A DNA stretch of 64,000 nucleotides from Spirochaetales bacterium (lineage in GTDB: Bacteria; Spirochaetota; Spirochaetia; UBA9216), in the NCBI GenBank assembly GCA_016342585.1, contig JAEINK010000006.1, positions 1-64,000 on the forward strand. The letters run 5' to 3'. Positions 18,124 to 26,548 of this stretch are shown here, one piece after another; the stretch's first letter is position 1; every line of letters starts with the position of its first letter. Both the position numbers and the translations under genes were made by a program. The notes beneath the pieces were generated by a model. It was given only the letters and a program-made list of their open reading frames with translations. It was not told the origin of the DNA and did no database searches.

Positions 18124-19500
18124 ATGTCAAACAAAATTGAAAGCCTGCCTTTCGGGAAGAAGGTAATTTATGCGCTGGGACAGTTGGGCTGGTCCCTGGG
18201 ATCATTTGGAGTCATGAATCTTCTTTACTATTTTTATGATTCCAATATCAATCCCGATGGAAGTCGAATGTTTCCGGTGTTTATAATCTCTGCGGCCATC
18301 CTTGGGATCATTGCCGCGTTAAGCAGGGTGTTCGATGGGATTACAGATCCCCTCATCGCAGGCCTTTCCGATAGAAGCAACTCGAAATTCGGGAGAAGGC
18401 GAATATTTATGGCCATAGGGGCCCTCCCCTTTGCCGTCCTTTCAATCCTGATATTCATTCCCCTCTCGGGGAGCGCCATTGTGAACAGTGTATTGCTGAT
18501 GGTATTCACCTTCCTTTTCTATCTGTTCATGACCATGTATGTTACCCCCTTCTTTGCCCTGTTGAGCGAATTGGGACATACACCCGATGAAAGGCTGGGA
18601 CTGAGTACCATGATCTCCATCACCTGGGCCCTGGGCTTTATGATTGGGAATGGGGCCTACGCTTTTCAGGGAATGCTTGAGGGAGCGGGCTTCGCCCCCC
18701 TTAAGGCATTTCAGATGGTCGTTGTACTCTTTGCCGTCGTATCAGTTATTTTGATGTATCTTCCTGTCATATTTATCGATGAAAAACGGTACTGCGAAAC
18801 CCACTCATCGAGTGAGGGTTCCTTCAAAGCGGTTATCAATGCCTTTAAGAACAGGAACTTCCTCTTTTTTACCCTCTCTGATCTGACGTACTTCCTGGCC
18901 CTGACGTTTATTCAGACGGGAATCAGCTTTTATATAATTCAGCTTCTCGGGCTGCCCAAGGAGATGGCGACCCTGATGATGTCCGTTCTCTTCATCATGA
19001 GCTTCCTTTTCTACATACCTGTCAGCCTGGCAGCTAAGAATTTCGGGAAGAAAAAACTGCTCTGTTTCGCTTTTGGTATGTTCTCCCTCAGCTGGATAGT
19101 CCTCTCCCTCTGGGGTATTCTCCCTATCCCCGCGGGTGTTCAGGCGGGTATCGCCGTAGTTTTCGCAGCCCTGCCCATGGCGATCTTCGGGATCCTTCCC
19201 AATGCAATTGTGGCAGATATTGCCGAAGCGGACGGCATTAAAACCGGCAACTTCAAGGCGGCTGTATTCTTCGGCGCTAGAACCTTCATGAGCAAGATGG
19301 GCGCTTCTGTCACCCTTCTCATATTCCCCTTCATAAGCCATTTCGGAGGCGAATCAGGAGGTGCCCCAACGGTTGCGGGAATAAGATTAACCACCCTGAC
19401 GGCTATGATATTTTTGGTTTTAGGGCTTATCCTCTTTCTGAAATACGATGAAAAAGCCATCCTCGAAACACTTAAATCAAAAGAGACCATGGAGAAATAG
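18124..19500 (+). CDS. GPH-family (MFS_2) sugar/cation symporter
   Basis: I start at ATG 18124, one base after the esterase stop, with an AAGGGG site. The 458-aa protein has 12 predicted membrane helices and the glycoside-pentoside-hexuronide symporter hallmarks FGKKVIYALGQLG near the start and the loop LAGLSDRSNSKFGRRR near residue 85 (D..N...G.RR). It probably imports a glycoside or uronide with Na+ or H+. Substrate is not readable from sequence. It belongs to the operon 17346-20163. Confidence 0.9.
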   Translation: MSNKIESLPFGKKVIYALGQLGWSLGSFGVMNLLYYFYDSNINPDGSRMFPVFIISAAILGIIAALSRVFDGITDPLIAGLSDRSNSKFGRRRIFMAIGALPFAVLSILIFIPLSGSAIVNSVLLMVFTFLFYLFMTMYVTPFFALLSELGHTPDERLGLSTMISITWALGFMIGNGAYAFQGMLEGAGFAPLKAFQMVVVLFAVVSVILMYLPVIFIDEKRYCETHSSSEGSFKAVINAFKNRNFLFFTLSDLTYFLALTFIQTGISFYIIQLLGLPKEMATLMMSVLFIMSFLFYIPVSLAAKNFGKKKLLCFAFGMFSLSWIVLSLWGILPIPAGVQAGIAVVFAALPMAIFGILPNAIVADIAEADGIKTGNFKAAVFFGARTFMSKMGASVTLLIFPFISHFGGESGGAPTVAGIRLTTLTAMIFLVLGLILFLKYDEKAILETLKSKETMEK

Positions 19501-19506
19501 GACAAA

Positions 19507-20163
19507 ATGGCAAGTAGAGACAGGGTTGAAAGGGAAAAAGCAGAACACAGGAAAAGGCGGGAGGAGTTAATCCTGAATACCGCCGAAAAACTTTTCCTGG
19601 AAAAGGGCTTTATTGCCACAACAATTGGTGACATCGCTGCCGGCTGTGAACTGACAAACGGAGCGATCTATCTCTACTATAAAAATAAGAATGAATTGAT
19701 CCTGAAAGTGATGACCGGGATAAGTTTATCTTTTGGTGATCTCCTCAACGAAAAAGCGGAGGAGACGAAATCCCTTTCGGGGTTCAAGCAGGTTGAAAAA
19801 TTACTGGGTATCTACAATAGATCCTACAGTGAGTTCCGCAGCTATCATCTGCTGGATGCCCAGTTCAACCTGATGTTCTGTGAGGCCTATCCTGACACCC
19901 CCCTCCTTGCCGAGTATTTCCAGGCCAATCAAAGGGTACTTGAGATCCTGTCCGAGGCTGTCGGGAAGGGGATGGGTGATGGCAGCATAAAATCCCGCCT
20001 CTCTGCCCGCAGGACGGCGGGGCTCCTGCTGAACACGGTAAACTCCTATGTTGAGAAAATCAGCATCAGGAAAAAACTCATGGAAGAGGAACAGGGGATT
20101 CGTATGGAGGAGGAGCTGAGAAGCTTTATCGATCTGCTCATTTCGGCTCTCACCGCAGAATAG
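19507..20163 (+). CDS. TetR-family transcriptional regulator
   Basis: The 218-aa protein has an N-terminal TetR helix-turn-helix (AEKLFLEKGFIATTIGDIAAG, then TNGAIYLYYKNKNEL) and a helical ligand-binding C-terminus. It is the last gene of the operon with the esterase and symporter, 6 bp after the symporter stop. It probably represses its own operon through the palindrome at 17305-17321. The ligand is unknown. Confidence 0.92.
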   Translation: MASRDRVEREKAEHRKRREELILNTAEKLFLEKGFIATTIGDIAAGCELTNGAIYLYYKNKNELILKVMTGISLSFGDLLNEKAEETKSLSGFKQVEKLLGIYNRSYSEFRSYHLLDAQFNLMFCEAYPDTPLLAEYFQANQRVLEILSEAVGKGMGDGSIKSRLSARRTAGLLLNTVNSYVEKISIRKKLMEEEQGIRMEEELRSFIDLLISALTAE

Positions 20164-20187
20164 GGGCGTTTCTATCAGGTTTGAACC

Positions 20188-21150
20188 CTATTCAAAATAT
20201 TCAAAGCCATCGATTATATCCAGATATACACCGTCAAAACCGGCATCCAGAATTTTTCCAAGGTAGGAAGTGCTGCTGCCAAAGATTATCCCCTGCCAGA
20301 GAGAATCCCAGTATTTAACCTTATAGTTCCCCTCCCATTCGGGATTTTCTTCCTCCAGCCATGAGGGTTCATCCCGGTCCCAATCGTCAAGCCAGTAGTA
20401 TCTGTAATCTTCAGCCTCCCCGATGGACATATAACAGATGACAAGCCTTGTCCCGCCATTCGCCTTGGTCTTAAGCTGCATCACCTCCCCGGCAGTAAAA
20501 GGGGTATCGTCATTAAAAAAGAGGTCCATGATCAGGAGGTCATAATTTGTGGCAATAATGGAGTTAATGAACTCTGTTTTACTGCTGTATTCTTCGGGAT
20601 TAATCAGGTAAAGAAAATTCCGGGCAGCAGCCAAAGTGGTGATATCGAGATCATTTTCCCCATAGGGGGATGCCGGATAGACCGGGATATTATACAGGTC
20701 CCGTTGATCCGCCGCAAAGGAGATATACCCTGAATCATTATTGCTCGAATAGGAACCATCCATATAAGCGGGGGTCGAACAGTAGTCTGTCACGAGGATG
20801 GTGTTCCCTGCATTGAGGGAGACATCAAGCAGGGCGGTGAGGTATGTATTTTCCTCTACGGGAGTCGGCTCATCATCACGATTGTATCCATAGAAGAGGT
20901 CCTCCTGACCGTTACCGTCAATGGCGGCCAGGTAGGCATCGTTCAAGGGACCCTCCGGCTCCCCGTTTTCCGAAACCAGTTCAATCCCATTCTGGGGGAT
21001 GATATAAAAACCGGGATGTATGTTCTTTGCATATTCACTGATCCCGATAACCAACTTTCGCATCTCCTGCCTGTAGTCCACCTCTTCGCTGAGGGTACCG
21101 CAGGAGGATAGAAATATTATAGCTGTCATAAATAGAATGATCTTTTTCAT
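20188..21150 (-). CDS. TM1410/GH114-like putative endo-alpha-1,4-polygalactosaminidase, lipoprotein
   Basis: The N-terminus MKKIILFMTAIIFLSSCG is a lipoprotein signal. The rest fits the MJ1477/TM1410 family (TIM-barrel glycosidase-like, GH114 relatives). It includes YNIPVYPASPYG, DLLIMDLFF, YMSIGEAEDYRYYW and the C-terminal GFDGVYLDIIDGFEYFE, with acidic residues in the usual places. The protein stops right after the last motif, whereas I remember relatives having some further residues. Either it is naturally short or it has lost its tail. It lies between the TetR operon and the KDG kinase, on the same strand as the latter. Confidence 0.8.
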   Translation of the reverse strand: MKKIILFMTAIIFLSSCGTLSEEVDYRQEMRKLVIGISEYAKNIHPGFYIIPQNGIELVSENGEPEGPLNDAYLAAIDGNGQEDLFYGYNRDDEPTPVEENTYLTALLDVSLNAGNTILVTDYCSTPAYMDGSYSSNNDSGYISFAADQRDLYNIPVYPASPYGENDLDITTLAAARNFLYLINPEEYSSKTEFINSIIATNYDLLIMDLFFNDDTPFTAGEVMQLKTKANGGTRLVICYMSIGEAEDYRYYWLDDWDRDEPSWLEEENPEWEGNYKVKYWDSLWQGIIFGSSTSYLGKILDAGFDGVYLDIIDGFEYFE

Positions 21151-21191
21151 GATAGAACCTCCCTCTCTATGACAATTATATCACAGTCTGA

Positions 21192-22298
21192 TCAGCGTTT
21201 AACCCGGCCGGATCCATTTCCCTTCATAAGAGACAGCACCTCATCCCGGCTCGAATAGTTAAAATCCCCTTGAATTGAGTGGCAAAGACAGGAAGCGGCC
21301 ACCCCATAGGCCAGAGCATCTTGAAGATTGCCAGACAATTCATCATCGGTCAGGGCAAAGATCAATCCGGCGGAGAAGGCATCTCCACCACCAACCCTGT
21401 CTACAATATTTTTTATCTTATAGGGAGTGTATTTTTCACCGGCCAGCGGAGCAAAGAAAGGGATTTTAGTTTCACCATCGTAGAGCATGGCGCCCCAGTT
21501 ATTATGACTTGCCGAAATGCTTTCACGAAGAGTAATAGCCACCTTTTTAACATTGGGAAACTGTTTGATTATTTGAGCCGCCACATGGGGATAGCGTTCG
21601 ATATTAAGCCTACCCGAATTGACATCCGTATCCCCCGCCTTTATCCGTAAAATATCCCAGGCATCCTCCTCATTGCCAACAACAATATCGACATACGGCA
21701 AGATCGCCCTCATTGTTTTCTCGGCCAGCTCTCTATGGGTAAATTCCGAATTCCACTTCCACAGTTTTTTTCGATAGTTCAGATCACAGGATACGGTGAG
21801 TCCCGCCGCCTGTGCGGCCTTTACAGCCTGGAGTGATGCCTCTGCGGCGAATTCCGACACGGCAGGAGTTATACCGCTGATATGAAACCATTCCGCTTCT
21901 CTAAAGCCGCCTTCCCAGTCGTAGGAATCCCCGGGAGTCTCGGCTATAACCGAATGCTCCCGATCATAGATGACACTGCTCGGTCTCTGATTCGCTCCGG
22001 TCTCCACAAAATAGAGGCCCAGTCGCCCCTCACCAATCCGGACAAAAGAGGTATCGACACCGTATCTCCGGACAGAATCCAGGCAGGCCTCTCCCAGTCC
22101 ATTGGAGGGGAGAGCCGATATAAACCGGGCAGGACGCCCCATCATTTGATTGGAGACAGCCACATTGGCCTCGGCCCCGGAAAAACTTATAGAGAGGTGA
22201 CCGGGCATTCCCTGGCTAAAGCGCATGAGACCTTCAGGTTCAATACGGCCCATGATTTCGCCAAAGGTTACTAATGTTTTGCCTCTTGTCTTTACCAT
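21192..22298 (-). CDS. kdgK: 2-keto-3-deoxygluconate (KDG) kinase, PfkB family
   Basis: The enzyme phosphorylates 2-keto-3-deoxygluconate (or the galacto epimer) to KDPG. The start is the ATG that overlaps the aldolase stop (TAATG), giving 368 aa; the longer frame is unsupported. PfkB marks are the N-terminal LVTFGEIMGR, the substrate-binding SFSGAEANVA, and the C-terminal signature RVGGGDAFSAG with catalytic Asp near residue 315. It is cotranscribed with the KDPG aldolase, so both steps of the lower Entner-Doudoroff branch are adjacent. Related sugar kinases (fructokinase-like) cannot be fully excluded. Confidence 0.9.
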   Translation of the reverse strand: MVKTRGKTLVTFGEIMGRIEPEGLMRFSQGMPGHLSISFSGAEANVAVSNQMMGRPARFISALPSNGLGEACLDSVRRYGVDTSFVRIGEGRLGLYFVETGANQRPSSVIYDREHSVIAETPGDSYDWEGGFREAEWFHISGITPAVSEFAAEASLQAVKAAQAAGLTVSCDLNYRKKLWKWNSEFTHRELAEKTMRAILPYVDIVVGNEEDAWDILRIKAGDTDVNSGRLNIERYPHVAAQIIKQFPNVKKVAITLRESISASHNNWGAMLYDGETKIPFFAPLAGEKYTPYKIKNIVDRVGGGDAFSAGLIFALTDDELSGNLQDALAYGVAASCLCHSIQGDFNYSSRDEVLSLMKGNGSGRVKR

Positions 22299-22957
22299 TA
22301 TCCTCGTACCTCCCTTAAGACTCTCACAGCCTGGTCGGCATTCCTTGCGATGGCATCCCAATCATCTGCATTAATAAGATTGGCAGGGGCAATCCAGGAC
22401 CCACCCAGGGCAATGATTTCCGGTGCTTCTAAATAGGCCCGCATATTGTCCCTGTTTAATCCCCCGAGGGGGATATACCGCAGGCCCAGAAAGCCATAGG
22501 GAGAGTTGATCCCCTTAAGATATTTTAGCCCCCCCATCCCTTCGGCATGAAAGTATTTAAGGACCCGGCAACCGGAAGCAACTGCCGCTTCGATTTCCGA
22601 AGGGATGCATATCCCCGGTGCAAAAGGGAGCGAAGCCGTAACGGCAGCCTCCATAACATCGGGATTGAGTCCCGGAGCCACGGCGAACTCTACACCGGCG
22701 GCTTTTACTTCATTTATCTGATTTGGTCTAAGGACAGTGCCCGCTCCGGCCAGCATCTCAGGAACTTCTGTGGCAATATTCTTTAAGGCATCCATGGCCG
22801 CACCGGTTCTTAAGGTTAATTCCATGGCGGAAATGCCGCTGTTTATAAGAGTCTTTGCCAGTTTCACAGCTTTTCCGGCATCGTCTATAACCAGAACGGC
22901 AATGATCCCGGCTTCTTCTATCTTTTTCTCAAGATTTTCGGGAATGAGTTTATCCAT
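22298..22957 (-). CDS. eda: KDPG/KHG aldolase
   Basis: This 219-aa class I aldolase cleaves 2-keto-3-deoxy-6-phosphogluconate to pyruvate and glyceraldehyde 3-phosphate. The catalytic Glu is in MELTLRT near residue 46, and the Schiff-base Lys in VLKYFHAEGMGG near residue 137. The glycine-rich AGAGTVL and IPLGGLN phosphate-binding segments are present. It is the first gene of the eda-kdgK operon and is transcribed divergently from an IclR regulator, with inverted repeats between. Confidence 0.94.
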   Translation of the reverse strand: MDKLIPENLEKKIEEAGIIAVLVIDDAGKAVKLAKTLINSGISAMELTLRTGAAMDALKNIATEVPEMLAGAGTVLRPNQINEVKAAGVEFAVAPGLNPDVMEAAVTASLPFAPGICIPSEIEAAVASGCRVLKYFHAEGMGGLKYLKGINSPYGFLGLRYIPLGGLNRDNMRAYLEAPEIIALGGSWIAPANLINADDWDAIARNADQAVRVLREVRG

Positions 22958-23010
22958 AAAATTCTCCTGATATTATAATGATTGTGTTTTTGCATCCCCA
23001 CAATACCAAC

Positions 23011-23049
23011 AATTGAGACATCTGTCAATTTTTTGAGACTTTAATCTCA
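23011..23049. promoter_or_regulatory. Two inverted repeats between eda and the IclR gene
   Basis: AATTGA (23011-23016) and TCAATT (23025-23030) form one inverted repeat. TGAGA (23034-23038) and TCTCA (23045-23049) form a second right beside it. Their place in the divergent promoter region makes them candidate IclR-type operators. The arms are short, so chance is possible. Confidence 0.4.
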
Positions 23050-23123
23050 CATAACGCGACAAAATACAATTCCTATCCTGTTTTCTGTTGTTATCGAGCA
23101 GGGTCACTGATATACTTTGACCC

Positions 23124-23879
23124 ATGGATACTGCACAAACCGTAACCCGGGCCTTAGGCCTTCTTGAACTTTTAAGCAAACATAAAAACCTCACGGCAAC
23201 TCAGATCATCGAAATGACGGAAATACACAGATCCACGACCTACCGGCTTTTGGGGACATTGATCCAGCTAGGGTATATCAGAAAGGGTGAGGATAGCGGG
23301 TACTACTCCCTCTCTCCGAAGATCCTGACCCTGGCCTCCAGTGTAAAAGAGACAAGGGATATCAAAGAGATTGCCCAGCCATTCTTTGATGAGCTTCACA
23401 AGAAAACCCAGGAGACTCTCCACCTGGCTGTCCTGGATGAAGATGAGCTGGTCTATCTGGATAAGCGGGAATCCACCAGAAACCTGAGGGTTGTTATGGG
23501 CTCCAAAACAGGCAGCCATGCCCCCCTCTACTGTACAGGTATAGGAAAAGTACTCCTTTCCGGTATGGATGAGATCCGGTTCAGGGAGTATATCAAGACA
23601 GTACAATTCGTCAAATATACGGGGAACACCATTTCGGGGATACAGGAACTTATGAACGAGATAGATATTATCAGGGAGCAGGGTTATGCGGAGGACAGGG
23701 AGGAACACGAGGAGGGTGTGTTCTGCGTGGCGGCCCCCATCCTCGGGCCGGAAGGAAAAACCCTGGCAGCCTTCAGCGTCTCACTTCCTATGGTTAGGAA
23801 TACGGGTGTGTTCAGGCAGGATATAATTCAGGCCGTAAAAACCGCCTCACAGGAGATCTCCCGGGCGGTTGATATTTAA
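23124..23879 (+). CDS. IclR-family regulator, probable KdgR-like
   Basis: The 251-aa protein has an N-terminal winged helix (ALGLLELLSKHKNLTATQI, TTYRLLGTL) and the IclR effector domain (PLYCTGIGKVLLSG, EGVFCVAAPI). This group often senses KDG or other small acids. Divergence from eda-kdgK suggests it controls that operon, as KdgR does in other bacteria. The effector is inferred, not seen. Confidence 0.92.
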   Translation: MDTAQTVTRALGLLELLSKHKNLTATQIIEMTEIHRSTTYRLLGTLIQLGYIRKGEDSGYYSLSPKILTLASSVKETRDIKEIAQPFFDELHKKTQETLHLAVLDEDELVYLDKRESTRNLRVVMGSKTGSHAPLYCTGIGKVLLSGMDEIRFREYIKTVQFVKYTGNTISGIQELMNEIDIIREQGYAEDREEHEEGVFCVAAPILGPEGKTLAAFSVSLPMVRNTGVFRQDIIQAVKTASQEISRAVDI

Positions 23880-23897
23880 ACAGACAGGGCTTCGAAT

Positions 23898-25073
23898 TTA
23901 ATAGGCGGCGTTGGCAAGTCCTGTCCGGGCAAATGCTTCCACATTCTCAAGGGGAGTCCCATATTCAAGAAAGTCGGCACTCTGAAGGATGTAGCGGCCC
24001 AACTTTTTGCCCCTGGTTATTGTATCGAGGGTTACCCTTTCAACATCCCGGACACTCCCTTTTTGAATAACATTAACCTGATCCACCCCTCCTGTCACGG
24101 TAAACTCACCACTCATCACATTTGCAAGAGCCTCTAAGTCGCCGTCTCCAAGGGGCCGGGGGCTGAATGGTTCAATATTTTTTATCCCCATCTTTTTGTA
24201 GGGTTCAATGAGCCCCATTAGCTCACCACAATTATGATAGATAACCGGTTTCCCCTGATCCTGAATATGAGCGATCAACTCAGTCTCATAGGGGCGGACA
24301 TAATCGTTAAAACATGTTTCCCCCAGGAATCCGCCGGCCACATTCCCCCCCACACAGAGTCCATCGACACCGGTTTCGATGATGGCATCCACATAATTGT
24401 AGACCCTCTTTTTCGCAAAGGCCATCAATCCCGCATAGTATTCCGGATCGAGGAGAAAAATAGAATAGAGCACATTCGCATCAATAAAACCCGAGACATT
24501 ATTAAACAAGCCGCCGTTGGTCCAGGCGGAGAGGATCCCCGCATCTCCTATTTCTGCTTTGACAGCAGCCACACTCTTCTTCATGTCACTCTTAATCGCA
24601 TCAGTATAGGGAGGTTCATACTTCATGGCCATCTTAAGATCTTCCGGACCGTTTATCGGTTTTTCGGTACACGCATACATATAGGTACCGGGCCTGAGCT
24701 CATTGATAGAGAAGGTTTGATTCAGGGTGCCGTCCGGGGTTTTTATCTCATATTTATGGAGGATCGTATTACCGTTGGCCTCTTCCTTATGTTTTACCTC
24801 CCAGTTTTCGGTCTCCACCTCTGCGTTCAGATGGCCGAAGTGGGCGAACACAGGTTTATGCGGATTGAAGAAGAGCATCCTGGCATGAACATCCAGACCA
24901 AGGCCCTTCTGATAATCGATTACATTCTTCTGAAGGGCCACAAAATCCCAGGGGTCCGTATCGGGATAAACCTGGCTGATAAAATGCCCCTGCCCCTGAA
25001 TAAAAAGTGTGACAGGTACCCGGTCGGCCCTGTTACCGTTTATTACAGTCAGTAATCGTTCTTGTCCGTTCAT
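23898..25073 (-). CDS. URO-D/MtaA-CmuA superfamily protein, copy 1
   Basis: The 391-aa TIM-barrel protein belongs to the uroporphyrinogen decarboxylase superfamily that also holds corrinoid methyltransferases. It has the HxCG element VIYHNCGELMGL near residue 285 and GVDGLCVGGNVAGG near residue 240. The C-terminus lacks the second Cys of canonical MtaA-type zinc sites, and I see no corrinoid protein in the window. It is a close paralogue of the next gene (same length, near-identical blocks). In this catabolic cluster a sugar-related role is likely, but the reaction is unknown. True heme biosynthesis (hemE) is unlikely from context. Confidence 0.82.
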   Translation of the reverse strand: MNGQERLLTVINGNRADRVPVTLFIQGQGHFISQVYPDTDPWDFVALQKNVIDYQKGLGLDVHARMLFFNPHKPVFAHFGHLNAEVETENWEVKHKEEANGNTILHKYEIKTPDGTLNQTFSINELRPGTYMYACTEKPINGPEDLKMAMKYEPPYTDAIKSDMKKSVAAVKAEIGDAGILSAWTNGGLFNNVSGFIDANVLYSIFLLDPEYYAGLMAFAKKRVYNYVDAIIETGVDGLCVGGNVAGGFLGETCFNDYVRPYETELIAHIQDQGKPVIYHNCGELMGLIEPYKKMGIKNIEPFSPRPLGDGDLEALANVMSGEFTVTGGVDQVNVIQKGSVRDVERVTLDTITRGKKLGRYILQSADFLEYGTPLENVEAFARTGLANAAY

Positions 25074-25118
25074 CTCATCTCCTGAAACCTGAATTGTATT
25101 TTGCTTGTTTGTATCAAA

Positions 25119-25244
25119 ACGTTATTTTGCTAAACCTGAGCTTTAAAGCCGCATAACACTCATAAAGTATCAGATTGTTGCGTTCATTTGCACGCTTTGA
25201 TTTAACCATGAAGCTCCGGGCTTGTCAAGCGTTCTTTTGCACAC
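25119..25244. repeat. Three spaced copies of an operator-like motif upstream of URO-D copy 1
   Basis: Related 16-17-mers occur at 25119-25135 (ACGTTATTTTGCTAAAC), 25180-25195 (GCGTTCATTTGCACGC) and 25229-25244 (GCGTTCTTTTGCACAC). Shared core is CGTT-ATTTTGC-A-C. Another close copy lies upstream of the second URO-D gene. The spacing (about 50-60 bp) and place between the start codon and upstream gene point to a regulator-binding site, LacI/AraC type unknown. Confidence 0.5.
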
Positions 25245-25279
25245 ACAGGAGTTCTATGATTAAATTAATATAGCTGTGT

Positions 25280-26455
25280 TTAATATTCGGCATGGGCAAG
25301 TCCTGTCCGGGCATATGCCTCTACGTTTTCAAGGGGGGTTCCATACTCAAGGAAATCGGCATTCTGCAGGATATACCGGTCAAACTTTTTCCCCCTGCTG
25401 ATGGTATCAAGTGTGACTCTCTCAACATCCGCAACCGTTCCTCCTTGAATAATGTTAACCTGATCAATTCCCCCTGTCACGGTGAACTCTCCCTTCATCC
25501 TGGTGGCAAGCATCTCTAAATCTCCATCTCCCAGGGGCTCCGGACTGAAGGGTTCGATGTTTTTTATCCCCATCTTCTTATAGGGTTCAATAAGGCCCAT
25601 TATCGCCCCGCAGTTATGATAGATAACAGGTTTCCCCTGGTCCTGAATATGGGAAATATACTCGACCTCGTGCGGCCGGATATATTCATCAAAACAGTTT
25701 GCCCCAAGGAATCCTCCGGCAACATTCCCCCCCACACATAGGGCGTCCACACCTGCCTGGATTATGGCATCTGTAAAATCAACCACCCTCTTCTTTGCGA
25801 AGGCCATCAGATCACCATAATACCCGGGATCAAGAAGAAAAATAGAATAGAGAACATTCGCATCTATAAAGCCCGAAATGTTATTAAAAAGCCCCCCATT
25901 CGTCCAGGCAGAAAGGATCCCGGAATCGCCTATCTCGGCTTTAACTATACCAACATTCTTCTTCATCTCACCCTTTATCTCATCCGAACAGGAGGGTTCA
26001 TACTTCATGGCTATTTTCAGATCATCGGGACCGTTTATCGGTTTTTCCGTACAGGCATACATGTATGTCTTAGGCCGCAGCTCATTGATAGAGAAGGTCT
26101 GCTTCAGGCTGCCTTCCGGAGTTTTTATCTCATATTTATGGAGGATGGTATTTCCATTTTTCTCTTCCTTATGTGTAACTTCCCAGTTTTCGGTCTGCAC
26201 GTCCACATTCAGATGGCCGCAAAAAGCAAAAACCGGCTTATGAGGATTAAAAAAGAGCATGCGGGCATGAACATCCAGGCCCAGACTCTTCTGGTAATCG
26301 ATAACATCCTTCTGTATGGCGATAAAATCCCAGGGGTCAGTTTCAGGCTTGACCTGTGTAATGAAGTGTCCCTGTCCCTGAATGAAAGCGGTAACCGGAA
26401 TACGATCCGCCCGTTCACCATTTAAAACTGTCAGTAATCTTTTTCTACCGTTCAT
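25280..26455 (-). CDS. URO-D/MtaA-CmuA superfamily protein, copy 2
   Basis: This is the tandem paralogue of the gene at 23898-25073, also 391 aa, with the same motifs (VIYHNCGAIMGL, GVDALCVGGNVAGG, ILSAWTNGGLFNN). The two differ mainly by conservative changes and by spacing between genes (206 bp with three repeat motifs). Either each serves a different substrate or one is a backup under separate control. It is the last gene of the block that contains lactonase, dehydrogenase and dehydratase, with a copy of the operator-like motif just upstream. Function unknown. Confidence 0.82.
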   Translation of the reverse strand: MNGRKRLLTVLNGERADRIPVTAFIQGQGHFITQVKPETDPWDFIAIQKDVIDYQKSLGLDVHARMLFFNPHKPVFAFCGHLNVDVQTENWEVTHKEEKNGNTILHKYEIKTPEGSLKQTFSINELRPKTYMYACTEKPINGPDDLKIAMKYEPSCSDEIKGEMKKNVGIVKAEIGDSGILSAWTNGGLFNNISGFIDANVLYSIFLLDPGYYGDLMAFAKKRVVDFTDAIIQAGVDALCVGGNVAGGFLGANCFDEYIRPHEVEYISHIQDQGKPVIYHNCGAIMGLIEPYKKMGIKNIEPFSPEPLGDGDLEMLATRMKGEFTVTGGIDQVNIIQGGTVADVERVTLDTISRGKKFDRYILQNADFLEYGTPLENVEAYARTGLAHAEY

Positions 26456-26469
26456 ATCTTCTCCTGTTT

Positions 26470-26485
26470 ACGTTCATTTGCACGC
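26470..26485. promoter_or_regulatory. Fourth copy of the operator-like motif, upstream of URO-D copy 2
   Basis: ACGTTCATTTGCACGC matches the copy at 25180-25195 in all but the first base and lies 15 bp upstream of the URO-D copy 2 start. Conservation of a non-coding 15-mer before both paralogues is hard to explain by chance. Confidence 0.5.
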
Positions 26486-26548
26486 TCATTTCAAAAAAAA
26501 AGGAAGTACGATGCCTTCTTATGACATGGCCCTCCGAAACCATGAAAT

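Noticed and set aside
23898..26455. hemE (heme synthesis) for the tandem URO-D genes
   Set aside because: They are about 40 residues longer than typical HemE, lack other heme genes nearby, keep an HxCG element and sit within a sugar cluster.
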